A stretch of DNA of 64,000 nucleotides from CALAED01 sp035765195 (GTDB taxonomy: Bacteria > Actinomycetota > Actinomycetes > Streptosporangiales > Streptosporangiaceae), in NCBI GenBank assembly GCA_035765195.1, contig DASTYC010000046.1, forward strand, positions 124,001 to 188,000, given 5' to 3'. Position numbers and translations under genes: made by a program. Positions 1 to 8,152 of this stretch are shown here, one piece after another. Every line of letters starts with the position of its first letter. Position 1 is the first letter of the stretch. Under the pieces are notes generated by a model. The model did not search any database, had not been told where the DNA came from, and was given only the letters and a program-made list of their open reading frames with translations.

Positions 1-169
1 CACCGCTGGGATCCGTTTCAGTCGCGTTCACGGGCCGGACGGGACTCATGAACAGGCCCCAGCCCCTTCGACCGGGTCCGTCGCCTCCAGCCGCAAGGCG
101 GAGCGGGGGAAGCCGCCGACCGCGCGCACGGCGGCGTAACGCTACATCGGAGCCCAGGGAGGACAGGCC

Positions 170-652
170 ATGACCCAGCCCGTCGGCGTGAAGGACGCCG
201 TCCGCCAGGCGATCGTCGTCCCGGCGACCCCTGACCACGCGTTCAAGGTGTTCACCGAGCACCTCGGCGCATGGTGGCCCCGCGAGTACAGCATCGGCGC
301 GGCCGAGATGGCCGACTTCGTCGTCGAGCCGACGGCCGGCGGCCGCTGGTACGAGCTCGGGGTGGACGGCACCGAATGCGACACCGGCCGCGTCACCGCG
401 TACGAACCTCCGGACCGCATCGTGCTGGCCTGGCACCTCAACGGCAACTGGCAGTTCGATCCCGACCCCGATCACGCGAGCGAGGTCGAGGTGCGCTTCA
501 TCCCCGACGGGGAGGGCCGCACCCGGGTCGAGCTCGAGCACCGCCACTTCGAGCGGCACGGCGCCGACGCGTCGCTCATCCGCAGCGCCGTGGAATCTAG
601 AGGCGGCTGGGGTCACTGCCTGGCGGCCTTCCTGGTCCACCTCGAGGCGTGA
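170..652 (+). CDS. SRPBCC (AHSA1/START-like) domain protein
   Basis: 160 residues forming one SRPBCC fold, close to the usual length for AHSA1-type proteins. The start reads QAIVVPATPDHAFKVFTEHL, followed by a typical Trp-rich GAWWPREYS stretch, a GGRWYELG turn and a C-terminal helix. These proteins bind hydrophobic ligands in a helix-grip cavity. In actinomycetes many stand beside an ArsR regulator, but none is visible here because the window starts 169 bases upstream. The ATG follows GGGAGG by 7 bases, which fixes the start. The ligand is unknown. Cytosolic; no signal or membrane segment. Confidence 0.85.
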   Translation: MTQPVGVKDAVRQAIVVPATPDHAFKVFTEHLGAWWPREYSIGAAEMADFVVEPTAGGRWYELGVDGTECDTGRVTAYEPPDRIVLAWHLNGNWQFDPDPDHASEVEVRFIPDGEGRTRVELEHRHFERHGADASLIRSAVESRGGWGHCLAAFLVHLEA

Positions 653-800
653 GCGCGCGCCCGGAGATCGGCCGCGCAACGCCCCGAGGGCCTGTTTTCG
701 ATCCCGCCCGATGCGGCGCACCGGCAGAGTAACGCCCAACGGCGGGCGCGTGGGGGTTCAAACCGGCGAGCGACCTTCATCGGGCAGGCGGTGGCGCCCG

Positions 801-1628
801 CTACTTGCGCCTGATCACGGCGAGCCAGGCCTGAGCCTGGGTGACGCCGTGGATCAGGTTGAGGTCGAAGGTGTCGGCGGTGAGCGATTCGACGATCAAC
901 CCGTGGTTGAACTCCGCGCGCAGCTCGTCCTCACGGAACCGGCGTGGACCCCAATCGCCCGGCTGCCGGTCGCTGAAGCACATGAGGTAGCAGGCGCCGC
1001 CAGGCCGCAGCACGGACGCGAGGGCCGCGACGTACCTGGCCCTGTCCTCCTCGTCGAACACGTGAAAAACGCCGCTGTCGATCACGGTGTCGACGGTGAG
1101 GCCCTGGCGCGGCAGATCGAGTGCGTCGGCGACCTCGAACCGCACGCTCAGACCACGCTGGGCCGCCTTCGCGCGGGCACACGCGATAGCGGTCGGCGCG
1201 AGGTCCATGCCGATGACGTCGGCGCCGCGGCTCGCCGCGAGCAGCGCATGCTCGCCGGTGCCGCAGCCCGCGTCGAGCACGCGGCCGGTAAAGCGGCCTT
1301 CGTCCGCCAGCCGCACGAAAGTCGGCTGCGGCCGGCCGATGTCCCACGGCGGCGGAGCGGCCCCGGTGTAGCTGTCGTCCCAAGACTCTTTCATGTCGCG
1401 AGCGGTGACAACGAAGGCCTCCTCGCCCTTGGCGATCACGACCACCAGCAGGTGGCGGCCCGCGGACGTGAGGCCATAGACCAGGGTCGTGCCTTCCCGG
1501 CCGGGAGCAGACCAGTAAGGGTACTCGAGGACCGCTTCCCGCACTTCGTCCAGGCTCACGCCGTCAGCGGCGACATGGTCGTCTGACCAGTTACTCTCCC
1601 GGACCGCCTTGAACAGATCATGCGGCAT
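801..1628 (-). CDS. BrnT-toxin-like domain fused to class I SAM methyltransferase
   Basis: 275 residues in two parts. Residues 1-78 have the layout of BrnT-type RNase toxins: a helix, then HVAADGVSLDEVREAVLEYP, a GREGTTLVYGLT strand, hydrophobic LLVVVIA and a closing VVTARDM like the ISAR end of BrnT. Residues 79-275 are a complete small-molecule methyltransferase: WDDSY start, VLDAGCGTG motif I at 117-125, an acidic GMDLA motif II and DTVIDSGVFH. An internal ATG at codon 79 (base 1394) is where stand-alone homologues would begin. I chose the ATG at 1628 because GGAGAA precedes it by 6 bases; a longer frame to 1694 lacks a ribosome site. No antitoxin gene is adjacent. Methyltransferase call firm; BrnT resemblance is from motif layout only. 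Confidence 0.75.
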   Translation of the reverse strand: MPHDLFKAVRESNWSDDHVAADGVSLDEVREAVLEYPYWSAPGREGTTLVYGLTSAGRHLLVVVIAKGEEAFVVTARDMKESWDDSYTGAAPPPWDIGRPQPTFVRLADEGRFTGRVLDAGCGTGEHALLAASRGADVIGMDLAPTAIACARAKAAQRGLSVRFEVADALDLPRQGLTVDTVIDSGVFHVFDEEDRARYVAALASVLRPGGACYLMCFSDRQPGDWGPRRFREDELRAEFNHGLIVESLTADTFDLNLIHGVTQAQAWLAVIRRK

Positions 1629-1680
1629 CGTGTTCTCCTTCGGGTAACCATTCGAACAACGCAGGGTGATGGAAAAATCT

Positions 1681-1690
1681 ATAGCGCTAT
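1681..1690. promoter_or_regulatory. 10-bp perfect palindrome upstream of the fusion gene
   Basis: ATAGCGCTAT is self-complementary and lies about 55 bases upstream of the ATG at 1628, in a locally AT-rich stretch. It may be an operator or part of the promoter. No regulator can be assigned. Confidence 0.3.
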
Positions 1691-1775
1691 CCATAGGTTA
1701 ACGGAACCCTCCTGAGAGAACCACACAGCTGATACATGATTCTCAAGCGCAACTCAGAGAACCCGGCCACTACCC

Positions 1776-1841
1776 ACGTCCTCGCCACGTCCTCGCCACG
1801 TCCTCGCCACGTCCTCGCCACGTCCTCGCCACGTCCTCGCC
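1776..1841. repeat. Six tandem copies of an 11-bp unit
   Basis: The unit ACGTCCTCGCC is repeated six times without error, starting at 1776, 1787, 1798, 1809, 1820 and 1831. It sits between the divergent fusion gene and the AfsR-like gene. Eleven bases is about one helical turn, and 11-bp direct repeats are how SARP regulators read their operators. This may therefore be regulatory, or a simple slippage-expanded repeat. Confidence 0.9.
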
Positions 1842-1876
1842 GAGGTCGCGTTCACGACCGGTGACCGGCACCGTGC

Positions 1877-2200
1877 GTTGAACGCTTGCGAGCCGGCCGG
1901 CACGTGGCGTCAAGTGAGATCACGTGTCCGCCGAGACCGGGTGGCGCCGCCCGTCCCCGGCTTCGGGACCCATCGCGGCACGGGTGAGTTGAACGCTTGC
2001 GCGGCAAGGCACGTGTCATCGAGCGAAAGGCCGTGGGTCCGCGGACATCGGGTCGCGCCACGCCGCGGAGTGACGGCGTAGGTTGAACGCTTGCCGGCGG
2101 CGCGCCCGTTTCTTCCCGGGATGACTTGCCGATGGTGATGCGGGGTGCGACCGTTAAGCCACGGCTCGGTCGAACGCTGGTTACGCAGCGGTTGAACGGG
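1877..2200. repeat. Diverged ~100-bp tandem repeats headed by GTTGAACGCTTGC
   Basis: A 13-base core GTTGAACGCTTGC occurs identically at 1877, 1988 and 2082; weaker copies are at 2169 (GTCGAACGCTGG) and 2191 (GTTGAACGGG). The sequence after the first two copies is itself related: both have GGCACGTG, then an AAG/GAG-rich block, then CGGGT and GCGCC. I see no coding potential; together with the 11-bp array this fills the 519-base gap between the flanking genes. It probably forms the control region of the gene starting at 2214. Confidence 0.75.
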
Positions 2201-2213
2201 AGGTCGGTCGGCC

Positions 2214-5150
2214 GTGACAACCACGATGAGATTCCTCATCCTGGGGCAACTGGCGGTCATCCGCGGCGACGAGGACATCGTGGTGCGCCGCGGCAAACTG
2301 CGGGCGCTGCTCGCCATGCTCCTGCTCGGGGGCGGCCGGATCATCCCGGCGGACCGCCTGATCAGCGGCCTTTGGGGTGATGACCCGCCGGACACGGCGG
2401 TCAAGGTGCTGCAGACGTACGTCTCACAACTGCGGACCCTGCTCGAGCCCGAGCGCGATCCCGGCACCTGGAGCGAGCAGCTCATCACCGAGCCCACCGG
2501 CTATCGCCTGGCCGTGGACCCGGACGCGGTCGACGCCTTCCGGTTCGAACGACTCGTCGAGCGGGCGGCCGGCCTGATCGGTCCGGACCCGGCCACCGCG
2601 CGGCACCTGCTCGCGGAGGCGCTCGCGCTGTGGCGCGGCCCGGCACTGGCCGACTTCACCGACGAGGCGTTCGCCGAGACCGAGATCGCCCGGTTGGAGG
2701 AGCTCCGGCTCACCGCGATCGAACAGCGGGTCGGCGCCGACCTCGCCCTCGGGCGGCACGAACCCGTCGTCGCCGAGCTGCGCGAGCTGGTCCGCCGGCA
2801 CCCGCTGCGCGAGACGCTGTGGGAGCACCTGATGCTCGCGCTCTACCGCTGCGGGCGGCAGGCCGACGCGCTGGAGCGCTACGAGCAGATCAGACGGCGG
2901 CTCGCCGAGGAGCTGGGGGCCGACCCTCCCCCGGCGCTGCGGCGGCTGCACGCGGCCATCTTGCGGCAAGATCCCGCCTTGGACCTGCCGGGCGCCGCGG
3001 ACGCGCGCCGGCCCGCCGCGGGCCCCGGCAACCTTCCCGCGCCGCTGACCAGCTTCATCGGCCGCGGGCAAGAACTGGCAGAGCTGCGCAACCTGCTGAC
3101 CGCGGGTCGCCTGGTGACGATCACCGGCGTCGGCGGGGCGGGCAAGAGCCGCCTCGCGCTGGAGGCCGCCCGGCTCGAGCTGCCGCGGCGTTCGGGCGGC
3201 ACGTGGCTGGTCGAGCTGGCCGCGCTGAACCAGCCCGACCTGGTGGCGCACGTCGTGGCGGCGACGCTCGGCGTACGGGAGCGGCCGCAACGCCCGCTCG
3301 TCGACCTGCTGATCGACCGGCTCCGCGGCGCCGACGCCTTACTGATCCTTGACAACTGCGAGCATCTCGTCGACGCGGTGGCCGGTCTCGCGCACACGCT
3401 GCTCGCGGCCTGCCCCCGGCTGCGGATCCTCGCCACCAGCCGGGAGCGGCTCGGCATGACCGGCGAAGTCGTCCGGCCGATCTCCGGCCTGAGCGTCCCG
3501 GCGCCCGGCACGGTCAACCCGGCCGCGCTGGCGGACGCGGACGCCGTGCGGCTGCTCGTCGAACGCGCCGCGGCGGTCGACCCCGGGTTCCGGCTCGACG
3601 CGGCCACCGCCGCGGCCACCGCACACCTGTGCCGCCGCCTGGACGGCCTGCCGCTGGCGATCGAGCTGGCCGCGGCCGGCGTCAACTCACTCGGCGTCGA
3701 GCACATCACCGCGCATCTCGATGACCGGTTCAGGCTGCTGGCCCATGGCAACCGGACCGCCCTCGCCCGCCACCAGACCCTGCGGTCGGCGGTCGATTGG
3801 AGCTACGACCTGCTGACCCCCGCCGAACGGCGGTTGTTCGACCGGCTCGGCGTCTTCGCCGGCGGGTTCACTCTCGACGCCGCCGAGAAGGTCTGCGCCG
3901 AGCCCGCCGAGACGGCCGAGACGGCCGTGCCCGTCGCGACGCTGCTGGCCGGTCTGGTCGACAAGTCGCTGGTCGTCACCGACACCGCCACCCGGCCGGC
4001 GCCGGACGCCGGTGGGCGCCGCTATCGCCTGCTGGAGACGCTCCGCGTGTACGCCCTGGAGCGTCTCGACGAGGCGGGCGAGGCCGGCCGGCTGCGCGAC
4101 CGGCACGCCGCGTTCGTGCTGACGTTGGCCGAGACGGCGGAGACGGCGCTGCGCACCGCGCACCAGCCGGCCTGGCTGCGGCGGCTGGTGGCCGAGCACG
4201 ACAACATCAGGGCCGCGCTCGCCTGGTGCGCCGAGCGGGGCGACGCCGCCACTGCGGTGCGCCTCGCGGGCACGCTGCACCCGTTGTGGGACCGGCACGG
4301 CCACTACACCGAGGGCCGCCGCTGGCTCGATCAGGCGCTCGCCCTGCCCGGTCCGGTACCACCGGCCGCGCGGGCGCTGGCCCTCGACACCGCGGCGGGA
4401 CTCGCCATGGCTCAGGGCGACCTCGAACAGGCCATGGCCGCCTGCCGGCAGGCGGCGGCGCTGTGCCGCCAGGCCGGCGACCTCGCCGGCCTCGCCCGTG
4501 TGCTGCAGCACCTCGGCCTCGCCGCCATCTACGCCGAGGACCTCGCCCGTGCGGCGACGCTGCTCGACACCTCGCTGCGGCACGCGCGCGACGCCGGCGA
4601 CGAGTGGCTGCAGGGCTGGTCGCTGCTGTTCCTGGCGCTGACCGCCATGGCCGGCGCCGACTACGCGCGGTCGGCCGGCCTCGCCCACGACTGCGAGCAG
4701 CTGTTGCGGCCGGACGGCGACCCCGAGTGCGTCGCGTGGGCGCTCATCCTGCGCGCCGGGGCCGCCTGGCGACAGGGCGACCTGGTGGTGGCGCAGACGC
4801 TGCTGCGCGCCGGCATGCGCGACTGCGGCGAGCGCGGGTACCTGTGGGCGCTTTCCGTGGGCCTGTTCCTCGGCGGGATGCTCGCCGGCGCACGCGCCGA
4901 CGACCGCGAGATGACGGTGCTGCTGAGCGCCGCGGAGACGCTGCGCGACTCGATCGGGGTCGTGTTGCTGCCGTTCGTCAAGCCCTGGCTCGCCGCCGCC
5001 GTGACCCAGGCCAAGACCGCGCTCGGGCCGCGACGGTTCGATGAAGCATGGCGCACCGGCCAGACCCTGACGCTCGAAGCCGCCGCGGCGATGGCGATGG
5101 CGATGGACGAAGGCGAGCTGACGCCGCAGCTCACCCCACACCGATCTTGA
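2214..5150 (+). CDS. AfsR/SARP-family regulator (wHTH-BTAD-NB-ARC-TPR)
   Basis: 978 residues with the full AfsR-like order: winged-helix DNA-binding domain at about 1-95 (FLILGQLAVIRGDEDIVVRR, DRLISGLWGDDPP), BTAD helices to about 250, an NB-ARC STAND ATPase with Walker A GVGGAGKS at 305-312 and Walker B LLILDNCEH, then a TPR-like helical tail. Such proteins switch on secondary-metabolism genes when the ATPase is engaged. The GTG at 2214 follows GGGAGG by 10 bases; ATG 2226 is a possible alternative. Its promoter is the repeat region at 1776-2200. Target genes unknown; the nearest convincing SARP-like sites are at about 54 kb and beside another regulator. Confidence 0.9.
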   Translation: MTTTMRFLILGQLAVIRGDEDIVVRRGKLRALLAMLLLGGGRIIPADRLISGLWGDDPPDTAVKVLQTYVSQLRTLLEPERDPGTWSEQLITEPTGYRLAVDPDAVDAFRFERLVERAAGLIGPDPATARHLLAEALALWRGPALADFTDEAFAETEIARLEELRLTAIEQRVGADLALGRHEPVVAELRELVRRHPLRETLWEHLMLALYRCGRQADALERYEQIRRRLAEELGADPPPALRRLHAAILRQDPALDLPGAADARRPAAGPGNLPAPLTSFIGRGQELAELRNLLTAGRLVTITGVGGAGKSRLALEAARLELPRRSGGTWLVELAALNQPDLVAHVVAATLGVRERPQRPLVDLLIDRLRGADALLILDNCEHLVDAVAGLAHTLLAACPRLRILATSRERLGMTGEVVRPISGLSVPAPGTVNPAALADADAVRLLVERAAAVDPGFRLDAATAAATAHLCRRLDGLPLAIELAAAGVNSLGVEHITAHLDDRFRLLAHGNRTALARHQTLRSAVDWSYDLLTPAERRLFDRLGVFAGGFTLDAAEKVCAEPAETAETAVPVATLLAGLVDKSLVVTDTATRPAPDAGGRRYRLLETLRVYALERLDEAGEAGRLRDRHAAFVLTLAETAETALRTAHQPAWLRRLVAEHDNIRAALAWCAERGDAATAVRLAGTLHPLWDRHGHYTEGRRWLDQALALPGPVPPAARALALDTAAGLAMAQGDLEQAMAACRQAAALCRQAGDLAGLARVLQHLGLAAIYAEDLARAATLLDTSLRHARDAGDEWLQGWSLLFLALTAMAGADYARSAGLAHDCEQLLRPDGDPECVAWALILRAGAAWRQGDLVVAQTLLRAGMRDCGERGYLWALSVGLFLGGMLAGARADDREMTVLLSAAETLRDSIGVVLLPFVKPWLAAAVTQAKTALGPRRFDEAWRTGQTLTLEAAAAMAMAMDEGELTPQLTPHRS

Positions 5151-5204
5151 CTCGAAGAAAATCTCCGGCTGGTCACCGGCACGAAATTCCTGGACGCTTA
5201 AGAC

Positions 5205-5453
5205 ATGCACGTCATTGAGGACGAAAAGACCGACGCCCTCTACATCTATCTCGATGACCGGCGCCCGGCCGCCACCCGCCAGATCGAGCAGGGCACCATC
5301 GTCGATCTCGACGCTGAGGGCCGCCTGATCGGGATCGAGGTGATCTGCCGCCATCGCGCGTGGCCGGTGGAGGCGATCCTGGACAGCTACACGCTGAGCG
5401 AGGCCGATGAGATGAGGCTGCGGCAGCTTGCCGGCCTCGCCGGAGCGGACTGA
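5205..5453 (+). CDS. DUF2283 family protein
   Basis: 82 residues matching the DUF2283 pattern throughout: DEKTDALYIYLDD near the N-terminus, then GTIVDLDAEGRLIGIEV, then a short helix. Members are small cytosolic proteins often found beside DUF4258-type toxin-like partners. None is intact here, but the 50 bases upstream contain an open run ending FLDA-stop that could be the tail of a lost partner (weak). Biochemical role unknown. Confidence 0.85.
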   Translation: MHVIEDEKTDALYIYLDDRRPAATRQIEQGTIVDLDAEGRLIGIEVICRHRAWPVEAILDSYTLSEADEMRLRQLAGLAGAD

Positions 5454-5572
5454 GCGCCGGCCGATCCGTCCCACTCGTGGCCGACCGGCCGCGCACCTCA
5501 CCGGCCGAGCACCTCACCCGCCGCGCATGGATCCGCCCTGGCGGGTAGGCCCGGTAAAGGAGGTGAACTGAC

Positions 5573-5830
5573 ATGCCACGAGCTCAGATCAAGGACGAGA
5601 AGACCTATCAGAAGCTCCGCGAGCGCGGTGAGAGCAAGGGCAAGGCGGCACGGATCGCCAACGCCTCGGCCGGCGGGTCGCGCCGGCAGGTGAGCCGCAA
5701 GGGCGGCAAGAGCCGGTCGTACGACGACTGGACCAAGGAGGACCTGCTGAAGCGAGCCCGCGACATCGGCATCAAGGGCCGTTCGTCCATGAGCAAGGCC
5801 CAGCTCGTCAACGCGCTGCGCGACCACTGA
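5573..5830 (+). CDS. Small Rho-N-domain (DUF7218-type) protein
   Basis: 85 residues. The N-terminal half is basic with YQKLRERGESKGKAARIAN; the C-terminal half is a Rho termination factor N-terminal (SAP-like) fold, DDWTKEDLLKRARDIGIKG followed by SKAQLVNALR. Such proteins are predicted to bind nucleic acid and are widespread single genes in actinomycetes. AAAGGAGGT lies 8 bases before the ATG, a near-perfect ribosome site that suggests strong translation. Cytosolic; function not established. Confidence 0.85.
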   Translation: MPRAQIKDEKTYQKLRERGESKGKAARIANASAGGSRRQVSRKGGKSRSYDDWTKEDLLKRARDIGIKGRSSMSKAQLVNALRDH

Positions 5831-5887
5831 GCCGTCGACCCGGCGCCGGCCCGCGGCCCGCGGCGGTCGAGCTGTACGGGCAGGTCG

Positions 5888-6838
5888 TCAGGGGCCGGCC
5901 CCGGACAGGCCGTCGTCGACCTCGACGTCTTCCGGTTCGAGGCGGAGGCCGGAGTTCGTCGCCTGCAGTTCGAGCAGGACGGCGAAGTCCTCCTCCGTGC
6001 GGCCCTGCGAGATGGCACCCTGGATGATCTCGTGGGTCAGGGCGGCCACCGGCATCGGGACGCCCAGCTCCCGCGCGGCAGCCAACCCCAGGTCGAAGTC
6101 CTTGCGGAGCAGCACAGGCGTGAACGTCGGGGTGAAGTCGAGGTTGACGTAGGCAGGGGCCTTGTAACGGCTGAAGGTCGACCCCATCACGCTGTTGTTG
6201 AGGAAGTCGAGGAAGGCCGCCCGGGAGACGCCGCCCTTCTCGGCCAGCACGGTGATCTCGGCCATCGACTGCGCGACGACGCCGAGCATCAGGTTGTGAC
6301 AGATCTTCACCAGCCGCGCCCGCTCGGCGTCGCCGACGTAGGTGACGTGGCGGCCGAGCAGTTCCAGCAGATGGCGGACGCGCAGGAAGGCCGGCTCCGC
6401 ACCGCTGCACACCAGGCTCAGCATGCCGGCCGCGACCACTTTGCCGTTGCCGCTGACGGGGGCCGCGATGAAGTCGGCATCGCGCGCGGCGGCCGCGGCC
6501 CGGACGCGCGCCGAGGTCTCGACGGACACCGTCGAGCAGTCGATGATCACATCGGGCCGGCGCACGCCGTCGGACAGCAGGCCCTCGGGGCCGAGCACCA
6601 CATCTTCGAGGTCGGCCGACGCGGCGACCATGGTGAAGACCACATCGCAGCCCGCGAGGTCGGCGATGCCGTCGACGACGGTGGCGCCTTCGGCGGCCAG
6701 CGGCTCGGCCTTGGCCCGCGTCCGGTTCCACGCCGAGACGGGGACCCCCGCGGCGAGCAATCGCCGGGCGAGGGGAAGACCCATCCGCCCGGTCCCGATC
6801 CAGCCGACCTTGAGGGCCGTCAGATCCGCATCGGTCAT
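5888..6838 (-). CDS. NAD(P)-dependent oxidoreductase, 3-hydroxyisobutyrate dehydrogenase family
   Basis: 316 residues of the beta-hydroxyacid dehydrogenase superfamily. The N-terminal Rossmann loop is GWIGTGRMG, the substrate motif APVSGNGKVVAAGML replaces the usual DAPVSGG, and the catalytic Lys178 with Asn182 is in LVKICHNLM. It should oxidise a short 3-hydroxyacid, or reduce the aldehyde or imine, with a nicotinamide cofactor. It is the last gene of the leftward catabolic set (importer, hydrolase, this gene) and has two tandem LacI-type palindromes 25-53 bases before its ATG, so it is probably repressed by the LacI protein at 14291. Physiological substrate unknown. Confidence 0.85.
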   Translation of the reverse strand: MTDADLTALKVGWIGTGRMGLPLARRLLAAGVPVSAWNRTRAKAEPLAAEGATVVDGIADLAGCDVVFTMVAASADLEDVVLGPEGLLSDGVRRPDVIIDCSTVSVETSARVRAAAAARDADFIAAPVSGNGKVVAAGMLSLVCSGAEPAFLRVRHLLELLGRHVTYVGDAERARLVKICHNLMLGVVAQSMAEITVLAEKGGVSRAAFLDFLNNSVMGSTFSRYKAPAYVNLDFTPTFTPVLLRKDFDLGLAAARELGVPMPVAALTHEIIQGAISQGRTEEDFAVLLELQATNSGLRLEPEDVEVDDGLSGAGP

Positions 6839-6862
6839 GTGGCCGTCCTCACGCGCCCGTAG

Positions 6863-6891
6863 TGCAATCGATTGTAATGCAATCGTTTGCG
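6863..6891. promoter_or_regulatory. Two tandem LacI-type operators
   Basis: TGCAATCGATTGTA (6863-6876) contains the perfect palindrome CAATCGATTG. TGCAATCGTTTGCG (6878-6891) follows with its centre 15 bp further on. Both are CG-centred and match sites at 8116, 13181, 13282 and 16884. They lie just upstream of the dehydrogenase start at 6838. Confidence 0.75.
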
Positions 6892-7030
6892 CCGACTTTA
6901 GGTTTGTGCAGGCAAGGTGTCAACCTCACGTTCCGCTCCGGCCGAAATCCGCTCCGGAACGGCACGTACGGCCATGGCCTGCGGCAACGGCCGCGCCGTG
7001 CCGGCGCGCGGCCGGGGCCCGAAGGCGCGC

Positions 7031-8098
7031 TCACCCGGCCGTGGCGGCCAGCGCGTCCGCCATCCAGTCCGCGGTCCGGTAGCGATGGAACGGCCAGACG
7101 TTCATGCAGCCGTGGTTGCCCTCCTCCAGCAACAGCAGGTCGGCGGGTCCGCCCGCCTCGTTCGCCAGCCGTTCGGCGTGCTCCCAGGGGATGAGCCGGT
7201 CGCGTTTTCCGGTGACGACGAGCAGCGGCGCCTTGATCGCGGCGGTGCGCCCGGCGAGCGACAGCTCGTGCGCGCGCCGCCTGGCCTCCTCCTCGCTCTC
7301 GCTGCGCGACCTGACGCGGAACGCCGCCCGGGTCAGCGCGGGCAGCCGGTCCCAGCAGTCGCCGAAGTCGTACGGCCCGGCCAGCGCGACGCAGGCCCGC
7401 ACCCGCTCGTCGCCGCTGGCCCAGCGCGGCGCGTAGTAACCGCCCAGGCTGACCCCCCAGACGCCGACCCGCTCCGGGTCGAGGTCCCGTTCCCGCAGCA
7501 GCCGATCCAAGATCGCCGCGCCGGGGACCTCCCAGTCGCCGCGGATCGCCAGGTCGTACTCCGCCTCGCCCTGCCCGGGCCCGTCGACGGAGAACGTGGC
7601 GAGGCCGCGCTCGAGGAACAGCGCCTCGGTCGTGCGGAACTCCTCCTTGGCCGAGTCGAGTCCGGGCACCAGCACCACGACCGGGTGCGGACCGGCCCCG
7701 GCCGGGACCCGCAGCACCCCGACGAGCCGCGCGCCGGCGAAGGGAATCTCGATGCGGCGGCCGGGCGGATCGAGATGCGGCAGCGCGTCGTCGAGGCAGG
7801 CCACGGCGCGCTCGTGCGCGGACCTTAGCTGGTCCATGTCGTCGACGAACAGGTACTTCGCGAAGTGGTAGTACACCGCAGCCCGGGCCAGATGGGCGCC
7901 GGCGGAACGCAGGCGCCGCTCGCGCAGCGCCTCGCGGCCCAGTTCCTCGTGCGGCCGGGCCACCGCCGCCCACGCCGCGCACCAGTCGTCCCAGCGCTCC
8001 AGGCCGGCGGTCGCCCGCTCGAAGTCGGCCACGGTGACACCGTTGGTCGTGAAGCGCGGCCCCCAGTTCGCGATGGCCGCGGCGACGCGTTCGTCCAT
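7031..8098 (-). CDS. Alpha/beta hydrolase, 2,6-dihydroxypseudooxynicotine hydrolase-like
   Basis: 355 residues. A helical N-terminal lid (NWGPRF, WDDWC, then SAGAHLARAAVYYHFAK) precedes an alpha/beta hydrolase core. The nucleophile Ser217 is in GVSLGGYY, the acid Asp300 in GKRDRLIPW and the base His329 in GNHGCMNV; LVPGLDSAKEEF and DGPGQGEAEYD are family hallmarks. The lid and these motifs are as I recall them for the pAO1 nicotine-pathway C-C hydrolase and its DUF1100-like relatives (from memory, not searched). It likely cleaves a C-C or ester bond in the ring-degradation product handled by the island. AAGGAC precedes the ATG by 7 bases, and a LacI-type site is at 8116. Confidence 0.8.
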   Translation of the reverse strand: MDERVAAAIANWGPRFTTNGVTVADFERATAGLERWDDWCAAWAAVARPHEELGREALRERRLRSAGAHLARAAVYYHFAKYLFVDDMDQLRSAHERAVACLDDALPHLDPPGRRIEIPFAGARLVGVLRVPAGAGPHPVVVLVPGLDSAKEEFRTTEALFLERGLATFSVDGPGQGEAEYDLAIRGDWEVPGAAILDRLLRERDLDPERVGVWGVSLGGYYAPRWASGDERVRACVALAGPYDFGDCWDRLPALTRAAFRVRSRSESEEEARRRAHELSLAGRTAAIKAPLLVVTGKRDRLIPWEHAERLANEAGGPADLLLLEEGNHGCMNVWPFHRYRTADWMADALAATAG

Positions 8099-8115
8099 GG
8101 GCCCGTCCTTACTAC

Positions 8116-8129
8116 TGCAAACGAGTGCA
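8116..8129. promoter_or_regulatory. LacI-type operator before the hydrolase gene
   Basis: TGCAAACGAGTGCA has TGCA at both ends around a central CG and differs little from the sites at 6863 and 13181. It lies 18-31 bases upstream of the hydrolase ATG, so this gene can be controlled separately from the importer genes. Confidence 0.65.
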
Positions 8130-8152
8130 TCATCGTCCCCGCCGGGCGCCTG

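Noticed and set aside
1..169. Possible end of an upstream gene or ArsR regulator
   Set aside because: No open frame of useful length with a recognisable motif; only the ribosome site of the next gene is clear.
1877..2094. CRISPR-like array of GTTGAACGCTTGC repeats
   Set aside because: Only three identical 13-base copies, spacers of about 80-100 bases that resemble each other, and no cas genes. It is a diverged tandem repeat.
5151..5201. Possible 17-codon remnant of a toxin-like partner before the DUF2283 gene
   Set aside because: Too short to assign; the ending FLDA-stop is suggestive only, so it is mentioned in the neighbouring entry but not called.
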